Translations under genes and position numbers: made by a program
Source: Jannaschia formosa
GTDB taxonomy: Bacteria > Pseudomonadota > Alphaproteobacteria > Rhodobacterales > Rhodobacteraceae
DNA: 33,657 nt
NCBI RefSeq assembly: GCF_003340555.1
Contig: NZ_QPLJ01000035.1
Location: 1-33,657 of the forward strand
Direction of reading: 5' to 3'
In this document: in pieces, positions 15,642 to 23,748 of the stretch
Layout: each line of letters begins with the position of its first letter
Position numbering within the stretch: position 1 is the stretch's first letter
The notes under the pieces: model-generated
What the model saw: the letters and a program-made list of their open reading frames with translations, nothing else
Databases searched by the model: none
Told to the model about the DNA's origin: nothing

Positions 15642-17576
15642 ATGCGCATCCTTCTCGCCCTGGCCCTTCTGGTCATCCCGCTGTCCGCGCTCGCGCAACA
15701 GGGACCGGTGCAGACCCTGCTCCAGACCCATGCCGAGGACATCGCCGACCCGTCGCGCCAGACCATCCAGCCCGTGCTCGACGACCTTTCGGCCAGCGGC
15801 CTGCCCGCGATGACGGAGTTCCTCGAAGCCTGGGCCGACAAGGGCGTGGTCCGGCGCGACGCCGACGGGCTGTTCTTCTATGGCCAGCGCGAGGGCGACG
15901 TCTACGTCCTGCGCTCCGTCGAGGACGGCGCCGAGGCAGGCGAGGTCGGCCGGCGCGAGGCGACCGAGCTCAAGCCCAACGCGGGCGTGCGCCGCCTCAT
16001 CGGCACCGCGCTGGTGCAGTTCCAGTTGAACGACCCCGATCCCGCCCGCCGCCGCGCGGCGCTCGACGCGCTCTCCCGCAACGCGACCCCCGACCTGCTG
16101 GGGCCGCTGCGCGCCTCCATCGAGACCGAGGAGAACGGCGCCATCCGCGACCGCAAGGAGGAGTTGGAGCGCCTCATCACCCTGCGCTTCGGCGAGAACC
16201 AGGCCGCCCGCCTCGCCGCCATCGACTGGCTCTCCGACAAGGTGTCGCTCGAAGGGCGCGCGGCGCTCAACAACGTGCTGACCACCAGAACCGTCGTCGG
16301 CCCCCCCGAGGCAGGCGCCAACATCGCGCGCGTCCTCGTGCCCGGCACCGACATTTCCGAACCGGCGGCCGTGGCCCTTCTGGCCGAGGCGGGGTTCGAG
16401 GTCGCGCAGGTCTCGCGCGCCGACCGCGATGCGGCGCTGATCGCGGCTATCGAGGGCGAGTCGGTCGCCGGCGTCGCGGTTGCCAGCCTGAACACCGAGG
16501 ACGCCCGCTGGGCCGCCTACGAGACGCTGGCGCAAGCTGGTGCGGTGCCGCCCCGCGCGGCGCCCGATGCCGTGGCCCGGCTTCTGGCCGAGACCCCGAT
16601 CACGGCCGTCTACGACGAGCCCGACCCGGCCATCACGACCGCCGCCGCCGCCGCGCTGGACGAGGTCGGGGCCCGCGTCGCCCGCGCCCAGGCCGCCGAC
16701 CTGACGCTCGACGCGCTGTCGCTGGCCAGCATCTACTTCCTCGCCGCCATCGGCCTCGCCATCACCTTCGGCGTGATGGGCGTCATCAACATGGCGCATG
16801 GCGAGTTCATCATGATCGGCGCCTATACCGGCTACGTCGTCCAGACGATCGTGCCCGACTACACCGTCTCGCTCATCATCGCGCTGCCGCTCGCCTTCGT
16901 GGTCGCCGCCGCCGCCGGGGTCGTGCTGGAGAGGCTGGTGATCCGCCACCTGCTGCACCGCCCGCTGGAGACGCTGCTGGCGACCTTCGGGATCTCGGTC
17001 GCGCTGCAGCAGATCTTCAAGAACATCTTCGGCACCCAGGCCGTGCCGCTGACCTCGCCCGCCTGGCTTGCCGGCGCCTGGTCGCTGAACGACGTGATCG
17101 GGATCAGCTACATCCGCATCGCGATCTTCGTCCTGGCGCTGGGCTTCCTCGCGCTGCTCGTCTGGATCCTGCGCCGCACCCGGCTGGGGCTCGAGGTGCG
17201 GGCCGTGACCCAGAACCCCGGCATGGCGGCCAGCCTCGGCATCGACCCTGACCGCGTCGGCATGGCAACCTTCGCGCTGGGCTCGGGCATCGCGGGGGTG
17301 GCGGGCGTGGCCATCGGCCTCTTCGCGCAGGTCACCTCCGAGATGGGCTCCGGCTACATCGTGCAGAGCTTCATGACCGTCGTCGTCGGCGGCGTCGGCT
17401 CGGTCTTCGGCACGCTGGTCGGCGCGGGGATGATCGGCGGACTGCAGAAGGGGATCGAGTGGCTGAACCCGTCGAACACCCTCGCGGCGCAGACCTACAT
17501 GATCCTCTTCATCATCCTCTTCATCCAGTTCCGCCCGCGCGGCATCGTCGCCCAGAAGGGGAGGTTCGTCCAATGA
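15642..17576 (+). CDS. urtB: UrtB, urea ABC transporter permease with long N-terminal domain
   Basis: A 644-residue protein. A signal peptide (MRILLALALLVIPLSALA) is followed by about 340 periplasmic-type residues and then a LivH-like permease from about residue 355. The permease contains LTLDALSLASIYFLAAIGLA, ITFGVMGVINMAHGEFIMIG and, near the end, SFMTVVVGGVGSVFGTLVGA. The N-terminal part includes a helical HEAT-like stretch (DPARRRAALDALSRNATPDL) present in many proteobacterial UrtB proteins, whose role is not known. The ATG at 15642 is chosen because it starts a clean signal peptide, with GGAG seven bases ahead; the frame is open further upstream, into the hairpin. The stop overlaps urtC as ATGA. 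Confidence 0.93.
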   Translation: MRILLALALLVIPLSALAQQGPVQTLLQTHAEDIADPSRQTIQPVLDDLSASGLPAMTEFLEAWADKGVVRRDADGLFFYGQREGDVYVLRSVEDGAEAGEVGRREATELKPNAGVRRLIGTALVQFQLNDPDPARRRAALDALSRNATPDLLGPLRASIETEENGAIRDRKEELERLITLRFGENQAARLAAIDWLSDKVSLEGRAALNNVLTTRTVVGPPEAGANIARVLVPGTDISEPAAVALLAEAGFEVAQVSRADRDAALIAAIEGESVAGVAVASLNTEDARWAAYETLAQAGAVPPRAAPDAVARLLAETPITAVYDEPDPAITTAAAAALDEVGARVARAQAADLTLDALSLASIYFLAAIGLAITFGVMGVINMAHGEFIMIGAYTGYVVQTIVPDYTVSLIIALPLAFVVAAAAGVVLERLVIRHLLHRPLETLLATFGISVALQQIFKNIFGTQAVPLTSPAWLAGAWSLNDVIGISYIRIAIFVLALGFLALLVWILRRTRLGLEVRAVTQNPGMAASLGIDPDRVGMATFALGSGIAGVAGVAIGLFAQVTSEMGSGYIVQSFMTVVVGGVGSVFGTLVGAGMIGGLQKGIEWLNPSNTLAAQTYMILFIILFIQFRPRGIVAQKGRFVQ

Positions 17577-18859
17577 CCGACGCGACCGCATCTGCGGGAC
17601 GTCCGACGCGGATCACCCGTGGATCACCCGCGGATCACCCCTCGATCCGCAGGCCCCTGATCCGCCGCCCCGACGTCCTGATCTTCCTCGCGATCCTCGC
17701 GCTCGTGACCATCGGGGCGACGGTGCTGGCGCAGACCGGCCATGTCTCGACATCCACGGTGAAGCTGCTGGGCAAGACGCTCTGCCTCTGCCTCGCGGCG
17801 CTCGCGATGGACCTTGTCTGGGGCTATACGGGCATCCTAAGCCTCGGGCATTTCGCGTTTTTCGGGATCGGCGGCTACGCCATCGGCATGTGGCTGATGT
17901 GGGACCGGACCGAGCTCATCGTGCTCGACACGCTCGCCCGAAACCCGCTCCCCGCCACCCCGCTGGAGGTGCAGGAGGCCATCGGCTCCCAGATCTTCGG
18001 CGTCGTCGGCTCGACCGAGATCCCCTGGCTCTGGGCCTTCGCCGGATCGCTGCCACTCCAGCTTGCCGCCGCGGTTCTAGTCCCTGGAATCGTTGCGCTG
18101 ATCTTCGGCTGGCTCGCCTTCCGCTCCCGCGTTGCGGGGGTCTACCTGTCGATCCTTACCCAGGCCGGAACCCTCGCGCTCAGCCTCTGGCTGTTCCAGA
18201 ACGACAGTGGCCTTCGGGGCAACAACGGTCTGAGCGGACTGCAGAATCTGCCCGGCCTCGACCACGTCCCGCAATCCACCATCAGCCTGTGGTTCCTCTG
18301 GGCCTCGGCCCTCGCGCTCGCCGGCGCCTACCTGCTCGCCGCCTGGACCGTCGCAGGCCGCTTCGGCTCCGTCCTGCGCGGCATCCGCGACGACGAGGCG
18401 CGGGTCCGCTTCCTCGGCTACGAGGTCGAGCATTACAAGCTCGCCATTTTCACGGGCACGGCAATGGCTTGCGGGATCGCGGGGGCACTCTACTACCCGC
18501 AGGCGGGCATCGTGAACCCGGCCGAGATCGCGCCCATCGCCTCCATCTACCTCGCGGTCTGGGTCGCCATCGGCGGGCGCGGACTTCTCTACGGCGCGGT
18601 CATCGGCGCAGCCTTCGTCTCGCTCCTGTCCTCCTGGTTCACCGGCGGCGGCGCCCCCGACATCGACCTCGGCTTCTACGAGATCCGCTGGACCGACTGG
18701 TGGCTGGTGCTTCTGGGCCTGACCTTCGTGCTGGTGACGCTCTTCGCGCCCAAGGGGTTGGGCGGCCTCGTCGACCTCTGGACGGAGCGGCGCAGCCGCC
18801 GCACCTCCGACCTCGGCCCGGACGAGGGCGCGCTGCGCGCCGAGGAGGAACGGCCGTGA
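17573..18859 (+). CDS. urtC: UrtC, urea ABC transporter permease
   Basis: A 428-residue LivM-type inner-membrane permease that pairs with UrtB. A 35-residue cytoplasmic N-terminus leads into about nine or ten hydrophobic helices. Signature segments are LAMDLVWGYTGILSLGHFAF, FRSRVAGVYLSILTQA, NNGLSGLQNLPG and FGSVLRGIRDDEARVRFLGY (the loop that contacts the ATPases), then ALYYPQAGIVNPAEIAPIAS. GGATCACCCG-type 11-base units occur three times in tandem at the start of the gene. The start ATG overlaps the urtB stop and the end overlaps the urtD start as GTGA. Confidence 0.94.
   Translation: MTDATASAGRPTRITRGSPADHPSIRRPLIRRPDVLIFLAILALVTIGATVLAQTGHVSTSTVKLLGKTLCLCLAALAMDLVWGYTGILSLGHFAFFGIGGYAIGMWLMWDRTELIVLDTLARNPLPATPLEVQEAIGSQIFGVVGSTEIPWLWAFAGSLPLQLAAAVLVPGIVALIFGWLAFRSRVAGVYLSILTQAGTLALSLWLFQNDSGLRGNNGLSGLQNLPGLDHVPQSTISLWFLWASALALAGAYLLAAWTVAGRFGSVLRGIRDDEARVRFLGYEVEHYKLAIFTGTAMACGIAGALYYPQAGIVNPAEIAPIASIYLAVWVAIGGRGLLYGAVIGAAFVSLLSSWFTGGGAPDIDLGFYEIRWTDWWLVLLGLTFVLVTLFAPKGLGGLVDLWTERRSRRTSDLGPDEGALRAEEERP
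17611..17640 (+). repeat. Short tandem repeat in the urtC 5' coding region
   Basis: Three imperfect 11-base units, each beginning GGATCACCC, lie in tandem about 40 bases into urtC. They encode part of the cytoplasmic N-terminus (ITRGSPADHPS). Because 11 is not a multiple of three, gain or loss of a unit would shift the frame. Confidence 0.6.
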
Positions 18860-19626
18860 GCGCGCTGCTCGAAGTTTCGGGCGTTTCCAAGTCCTTCGAC
18901 GGGTTCAAGGCCATCGACAACCTCTCCTTCACCGTCGGAGAGCCGGAGTTGCGCGCCATCATCGGGCCGAACGGCGCGGGCAAGACGACCTTCATGGACC
19001 TCGTGACCGGCAAGACCCGGCCCGACTCCGGCTCGATCCGCTACGGCGAGCTGTCACGCGACCTGACCCGCATGTCCGAGGCGCAGATCGCCCGCGCCGG
19101 GATCGGGCGGAAGTTCCAGAAGCCCACCGTCTTCGAGGACCAGACCGTCTTCGAGAACCTCGCCATGGCGCTGGCCTCGCCGCGGTCCCCGTGGACCGTC
19201 CTGACCCGCCGCCCCTCGATGGAGACGCGCGCCGGCGAGGTGGCCGAGCGCGTCGGCCTGACCGCCCATATGCGCCGCAGGGCAGGGGTGCTGTCGCATG
19301 GCCAGAAGCAATGGCTGGAGATCGGGATGCTTCTGGCGCAGGAACCGCGGCTTCTGCTGGTGGACGAACCGGCGGCCGGCATGACCTCGGCCGAGCGGGA
19401 GCGGACGACCGAGATGCTTGTCGAGGCCGCGAAGGACCACGCCGTCGTCGTGATCGAGCACGACATGGAATTCGTCCGCCGCCTGAACTGCCGCGTGACC
19501 GTCCTGCACGAGGGGCGCAGCCTGGCCGAGGGCTCGCTCGACTTCGTCTGCGCCGACCCGCGCGTCATCGACGTCTATCTTGGCCGGCCCGAAGCCGGGG
19601 CCGAGGCGGAGGCCGAACATGCTTGA
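18856..19626 (+). CDS. urtD: UrtD, urea ABC transporter ATP-binding protein
   Basis: A 256-residue LivG-type ATPase. Walker A is GPNGAGKTT, the Q-loop region is GRKFQKPTVFEDQTVFENL, the ABC signature is LSHGQKQWLEIGMLL, Walker B is LLLVDEPAAGM and the switch His is in VIEHDMEFV. The signature carries SHGQ instead of SGGQ, as is usual for UrtD. The start is a GTG that overlaps the urtC stop (GTGA), with a GAGGAGG site at 18842-18848. Together with UrtE it energises urea import through UrtB/UrtC. Confidence 0.94.
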   Translation: MSALLEVSGVSKSFDGFKAIDNLSFTVGEPELRAIIGPNGAGKTTFMDLVTGKTRPDSGSIRYGELSRDLTRMSEAQIARAGIGRKFQKPTVFEDQTVFENLAMALASPRSPWTVLTRRPSMETRAGEVAERVGLTAHMRRRAGVLSHGQKQWLEIGMLLAQEPRLLLVDEPAAGMTSAERERTTEMLVEAAKDHAVVVIEHDMEFVRRLNCRVTVLHEGRSLAEGSLDFVCADPRVIDVYLGRPEAGAEAEAEHA

Positions 19627-20308
19627 GGCCCGGAAGATCATCCTCGACTACGGCGGCAGCCGCATCCTGCACGGCATCGACCTCATGGCGGCGCCGGGCG
19701 CGATCACCTGCGTGATGGGGCTGAACGGGACGGGGAAGACCTCGCTCCTCAAGGCGATCGCAGGGCGCCACCCGGCCGAGGGCCGGATCACCCTCGACGG
19801 GGCGGAGCCGGGGCAGGGAGCCAAGGCGCGCGCGCAGGCGGGCATCGCCTATGTCCCGCAGGGGCGCGAGATCTTCCCGCAGCTCACCGTGCAGGAGAAC
19901 CTGGAGGTTGGCCTCGCCTGCCTGCCCAAGCCAGAGCGGCGCCTGCCGGAGAACGTCTTCGAGCTGTTTCCCGTGCTCGACGAGATGCGCGGGCGCCGCG
20001 GAGGCGACCTGTCCGGCGGGCAGCAGCAGCAGCTTGCCATCGCCCGCGCGCTGGTGACGCGGCCCAAGGTCCTGCTGCTGGACGAGCCGACGGAGGGCAT
20101 CCAGCCCAACATCATCGCCATGATCGGCCGGGTCATCCGCGACCTGCGGGACGCGGGCGAGATGGCCATCGTGCTGGTCGAGCAGCGCTTCGACTTCGCC
20201 TGGGACCTCGCCGACCGGATCGTCGCCCTGCGCCGGGGCGCCGTCATCCGCGACGAGGCCCGCGCGGGCGCCAGCCGAGAGGCGGTGCTGGCCGACGTTT
20301 CGGTCTAG
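19619..20308 (+). CDS. urtE: UrtE, urea ABC transporter ATP-binding protein
   Basis: A 229-residue LivF-type ATPase. Walker A is GLNGTGKTS, Y-P-Q-G-R-E-I-F-P motif is in AYVPQGREIFPQLTVQENL, the signature is LSGGQQQQLAIARAL, Walker B is VLLLDEPTEGIQPNII and VLVEQRFDFA carries the Q that often replaces the switch His in LivF proteins. The ATG at 19619 overlaps the end of urtD by eight bases, with GGCGGAGG ahead. It is the last gene of the urea operon. No intrinsic terminator was seen after it, and 176 bases separate it from dctP. No urease or urea amidolyase gene lies in the window. Confidence 0.94.
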   Translation: MLEARKIILDYGGSRILHGIDLMAAPGAITCVMGLNGTGKTSLLKAIAGRHPAEGRITLDGAEPGQGAKARAQAGIAYVPQGREIFPQLTVQENLEVGLACLPKPERRLPENVFELFPVLDEMRGRRGGDLSGGQQQQLAIARALVTRPKVLLLDEPTEGIQPNIIAMIGRVIRDLRDAGEMAIVLVEQRFDFAWDLADRIVALRRGAVIRDEARAGASREAVLADVSV

Positions 20309-20484
20309 CTGCCCGGTCCCGGCGATCCGCAGAACCCAAGGTAGGCAGAGATGCGCATGACCCGTCAAGCCGCGAGACGGACACGCAATATCGGAGGCGA
20401 GGGGAAAGGCGGCGATTTCCTCTTTCACAAACCGGCGCGATGCCCCGATACTCCGCGCCATAAACAAACGTCAGGGAGGACATC

Positions 20485-21495
20485 ATGAACAACCTACTCA
20501 CCCGCACCGCGCTCGTGGCGCTGTCGGTCTCCATCGGCTCCGAGGCGATGGCGGTGGAATGGAACGTCTCGCTCTGGGGACAGCGCCGGGCCTTCACCGA
20601 ACATGTCGAGAAGCTGGCCGAGCTCGTCTCCGAGAAGACGAACGGCGAGTTCACGATGAACATCTCCTATGGCGGCCTCTCGGGCGAGCGCGAGAACCTC
20701 GACGGCATCTCGCTCGGCGCCTTCGAGATGGCGCAGTTCTGCGCGGGCTATCACCCTGACAAGAACTCGGCGATCACCGTGCTGGAGCTGCCCTTCCTCG
20801 GCGTCGAGACGCTGGAGCAGGAGCGGGACATCTCGATGGCGCTCTACCAGCATCCGGCCGTCGTCGAGGAGATGGCGCAGTGGAACGCGACGCTGCTGAT
20901 GCCTTCGCCGCTGCCGCAGTACAACCTGGTCGGCATGGGCGAGGCCCCAGACTCGCTGTCGGATTTCGAGGGCCTGTCGGTCCGCGCCACCGGCGGCATC
21001 GGCGCCGCGATGGGCGCGGTCGGCGCCGTCCCGACCTCGATGAGCGCGACCGAGGTCCGGCAGGCGATGGATTCGGGCGTCGTCAAGGCGGTCAGCTTCG
21101 CCCCGCACGCCCACATGTCCTTCGGCACGATCGAGAGCGGCGACTGGTGGACGACCAACCTCAACCCCGGCACCGTGAACTGCCCGGTGGTCGCCAACAC
21201 CGACGCGCTCGAGTCGCTGTCCGACGAGCATCGCGAGGCGCTGATGAGCTCCATCGACGAGGCGCTGGACTACTACATCGACTTCTACAATCAGGAGACG
21301 ATGGCCGCCTGGGGCCCGGCGCTCGAGGAGCGCGGGATCGAGCAGATCACGTTCTCCGACGAGGAGATCGCCGCCTTCGAGGAAGCGGCCGCCGCTCCCG
21401 CCGCCCAGGCCTGGATCGAGGAGAACACCGCCCGCGGCCTGCCCGCGCAGGAGCTCTACGACATGGTCACCGGCATGGTCGCCGAAGGCAGCTGA
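20485..21495 (+). CDS. dctP: DctP-family TRAP transporter substrate-binding protein
   Basis: A 336-residue periplasmic solute receptor with a signal peptide at residues 1-23 (ending ...SEAMA). The conserved ligand-carboxylate Arg is Arg167 in FEGLSVRATGG, followed by VPTSMSATEVRQAMDSGVV. The remainder matches the receptor family: ISYGGLSGERENLDGISLGA and FEMAQFCAGYHP in the first lobe. TRAP receptors bind organic acids and related solutes. The ligand here cannot be read from sequence. An excellent GGAGGA site (20475-20480) and the following intercistronic hairpin both fit high expression of this gene relative to the permeases. Confidence 0.92.
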   Translation: MNNLLTRTALVALSVSIGSEAMAVEWNVSLWGQRRAFTEHVEKLAELVSEKTNGEFTMNISYGGLSGERENLDGISLGAFEMAQFCAGYHPDKNSAITVLELPFLGVETLEQERDISMALYQHPAVVEEMAQWNATLLMPSPLPQYNLVGMGEAPDSLSDFEGLSVRATGGIGAAMGAVGAVPTSMSATEVRQAMDSGVVKAVSFAPHAHMSFGTIESGDWWTTNLNPGTVNCPVVANTDALESLSDEHREALMSSIDEALDYYIDFYNQETMAAWGPALEERGIEQITFSDEEIAAFEEAAAAPAAQAWIEENTARGLPAQELYDMVTGMVAEGS

Positions 21496-21507
21496 CCGTC
21501 CGACCCC

Positions 21508-21530
21508 GGGGGCGCGCGCGGCGCGCCCCC
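21508..21530 (+). promoter_or_regulatory. Strong GC hairpin between dctP and dctQ
   Basis: GGGGGCGCGC (21508-21517) and GCGCGCCCCC (21521-21530) form a perfect ten-base stem with a three-base loop, twelve bases after the dctP stop. No T-run follows, and the dctQ ribosome-binding site is only 15 bases on. Its position suggests an mRNA 3'-end stabiliser or partial attenuator within the operon, not a full terminator. Confidence 0.6.
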
Positions 21531-21558
21531 TCTCCCCACAGTCCAAAGGGAGGTGCCG

Positions 21559-22200
21559 ATGGCATCTGGCTCCCTCGTGCTGGCAGATGACACTCTGCTC
21601 AGCCGACTCGACCGTGCGCTTCTGCGCCTCGAGCTTGTGCTCATCTTCATCGGCGGGCTCGCGATCTTTTCGCTGATGTTGCTGGCAGTCGGCTCGGTCG
21701 GCGGGCGCAACTTCTTCAACGCGCCGCTGCCGGGCTATGTCGACTGGATCGAGGCGCTGATGCCGGTCATCGCGATCCTCGGCGTCAGCTATGTGACGCG
21801 CGAGGGCGCGCATATCCGGATGGACATCCTGGTCGGCGCCCTGAAGGGCCGCGCGCTCTGGGCGGCGGAGTTCGCGACAACGGCGTTGATCTTCCTTCTC
21901 GCCGCGCTGCTGCTCTGGGGGAGCTGGCTGCATTTCGACCGAAGCTTCGACCTGTCGCGCCCGATGTGGAGCCGGGACAGTTCCATGGATATCGGCCTGC
22001 CGATCTGGCCGGGCAAGCTGGTCGTGCCGGTGGCGCTTGCGGTGCTGCTGCTGCGGCTGTCGCTGCAGCTCTGGGGCTATGGCCGCGCCTTCGCGCAGAA
22101 CCGCGAGCGCCCCGTGGCCGTGCCGCTGGTGGCCGACGCCGCCACGCAGGCCGCGATGGAGGCGGACCAGCTCGCCGCGCGGGAGAAGACCGATGGATAA
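21559..22200 (+). CDS. dctQ: DctQ-family TRAP transporter small permease
   Basis: A 213-residue inner-membrane protein with four hydrophobic segments at about 24-48, 60-80, 101-123 and 150-170. This is the usual four-helix DctQ subunit. GGRNFFNAPLPGYVDWIEAL and VSYVTREGAHIRMDIL are typical (the R-x-G-A-H-I-R-x-D motif). It associates with the large DctM permease and the receptor to drive ion-coupled uptake. The ATG at 21559 has GGGAGG six bases upstream; a GTG at 21553 is in frame but lies inside that site. It overlaps dctM by eight bases. Confidence 0.92.
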   Translation: MASGSLVLADDTLLSRLDRALLRLELVLIFIGGLAIFSLMLLAVGSVGGRNFFNAPLPGYVDWIEALMPVIAILGVSYVTREGAHIRMDILVGALKGRALWAAEFATTALIFLLAALLLWGSWLHFDRSFDLSRPMWSRDSSMDIGLPIWPGKLVVPVALAVLLLRLSLQLWGYGRAFAQNRERPVAVPLVADAATQAAMEADQLAAREKTDG

Positions 22201-23638
22201 CATCACCATCGGGCTCTGGGTCTCGGGCGGGCTGCTGGTCGCGGTCATCCTCGGCATGCGCGTGGCCTTCGCCGCGGCGGGCGCGGGCCTGATCGGGCTG
22301 CTGCTGATCTTCTGGGCGCGCAAGGACTTCGCCATGGCGGAGTTCGGCTGGGCGCTCGGCGTCGCGGTCGGCACGGCGGGGCAGGTGCCGCAGGCGAAGG
22401 TGGCGAGCCAGGCGCTGAGCCTGATCCCGACCTTCATCCTGATCGGCTACCTCGCCTATTACGCCGGGCTGACGCAGGCGCTGTTCGAGGCCGCCAAGCG
22501 CTGGGTTGCATGGGTACCCGGCGGCCTTGCCGTCTCGACGGTCTTCGCCACCGCGGGCTTCGCGGCCGTCTCGGGCGCGTCCGTCGCCACCGCCGCCGTC
22601 TTCTCGCGCATCGCCATCCCCGAGATGCTGGCCATCGGCTACGACAAGCGCTTCGCGGCGGGAGTCGTGGCCGCTGCGGGGACGCTCGCCTCCCTCATCC
22701 CGCCCTCGGCGATCCTCGTGATCTATGCCATCATCGTGGAGCAGGATGTCGGCATGCTCCTGCTTGCAGGCTTCATCCCGGGCGTCTTCTCGGCGCTGGT
22801 CTACGCCGCGATCATCATCGGCCTCGCCCTGACGATCAAGAACTTCGGCCCGGCCGTAACCGGCTTCACCTGGCGACAGCGCTTCGCCGCGCTGCCGCCG
22901 GCTCTGCCCATCGTGGCGGTGGTCGTCATCATCCTGTTCTTCGTCTACAACCCGATCCCGGGCGAGATGGTGCTGTTCGGCAGCACCGTCGAGATCCCCT
23001 TCGGCGGCGACAGCTGGGGCACGCCGACCGAGGGCGGGGCCATCGGCGCCTTCATCGTCTTCGTCATGGCCGTCTGGCGCGGCATGCGCTGGACCGAGTT
23101 CCGCGACGCCCTGATCGAGACTGCGAAGCTGAGCGTGATGATCTTCACGATCATCTGGGGCGTGCTGATCTACGTGCGTTTCCTGGGCTTCGCCGACCTG
23201 CCGGGCGTCTTCGCGGACTGGATCACCTCGCTGACGGTCTCGCCGATGCTGATCCTGATCTGCATCCTGCTAGCCTATGCGGTGCTCGGCATGTTCATGG
23301 ACGCAATCGGGATGCTGCTGCTGACCCTGCCGGTGGTCTATCCGGCGGTGATGGCGCTGAACGGGGGCGTCGACGTCTCGGCGGCGGATTCGACCTTCGG
23401 CATGTCGGGCCCGATGTGCGCCATCTGGTTCGGGATCCTGGTGGTGAAGATGGCCGAGTTCTGCCTGATCACCCCGCCCATCGGCCTCAACTGCTTCGTC
23501 GTCGCAGGCGTGCGCCCCGACATCACGGTGCAGGACGTGTTCCGCGGGGTGACGCCGTTCTTCATTGCGGACGCGCTGACCATTGCGGCGCTGGTCGCCT
23601 TCCCGTGGATCGTGCTCTGGCTGCCGAGCCAGGTCTGA
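22193..23638 (+). CDS. dctM: DctM-family TRAP transporter large permease
   Basis: A 481-residue inner-membrane protein with about twelve hydrophobic helices, the ion-coupled transport subunit. Recognisable parts are GFAAVSGASVATAAVFSRIA, IPEMLAIGYDKRFAAGVVAA and AGTLASLIPPSAILVIYAII, then PTEGGAIGAF and KMAEFCLITPPIGLNCFVVA near the end. It is somewhat longer than the usual 425-440 residues because of a long N-terminal part and the loop at about 250-280. It starts inside the end of dctQ and is the last gene of the dctPQM operon. Confidence 0.93.
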   Translation: MDNITIGLWVSGGLLVAVILGMRVAFAAAGAGLIGLLLIFWARKDFAMAEFGWALGVAVGTAGQVPQAKVASQALSLIPTFILIGYLAYYAGLTQALFEAAKRWVAWVPGGLAVSTVFATAGFAAVSGASVATAAVFSRIAIPEMLAIGYDKRFAAGVVAAAGTLASLIPPSAILVIYAIIVEQDVGMLLLAGFIPGVFSALVYAAIIIGLALTIKNFGPAVTGFTWRQRFAALPPALPIVAVVVIILFFVYNPIPGEMVLFGSTVEIPFGGDSWGTPTEGGAIGAFIVFVMAVWRGMRWTEFRDALIETAKLSVMIFTIIWGVLIYVRFLGFADLPGVFADWITSLTVSPMLILICILLAYAVLGMFMDAIGMLLLTLPVVYPAVMALNGGVDVSAADSTFGMSGPMCAIWFGILVVKMAEFCLITPPIGLNCFVVAGVRPDITVQDVFRGVTPFFIADALTIAALVAFPWIVLWLPSQV

Positions 23639-23660
23639 CGAGCGGATGGTCACGACCCGT

Positions 23661-23684
23661 CCCGGCGCGCGCCGGGGCGGTTTC
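23661..23684 (+). terminator. Candidate terminator after dctM
   Basis: Twenty-three bases beyond the dctM stop, CCCGGCGCGCGCCGGG is a perfect 16-base palindrome able to fold into a six- or seven-base-pair stem. GGCGGTTTC follows. The T-run is short, but the place between two unrelated units fits a transcription end. Confidence 0.45.
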
Positions 23685-23748
23685 CCTCACTCGCCTTCAT
23701 GCCTATATGCCCGCCGACGAGGCCGTTCAGGGTCCAGGAGGCGAAGCG

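Noticed and set aside
15597-17591. 664-codon minus-strand open frame opposite urtB
   Set aside because: Antisense shadow without motifs; urtB is unambiguous.
20309-20484. Structured RNA or riboswitch ahead of dctP
   Set aside because: No recognisable conserved core or strong pairing was found; it is treated as an ordinary promoter region.
20494-22437. 647-codon minus-strand open frame across dctP and dctQ
   Set aside because: It spans two verified genes and their hairpin spacer and has no domain-like content.
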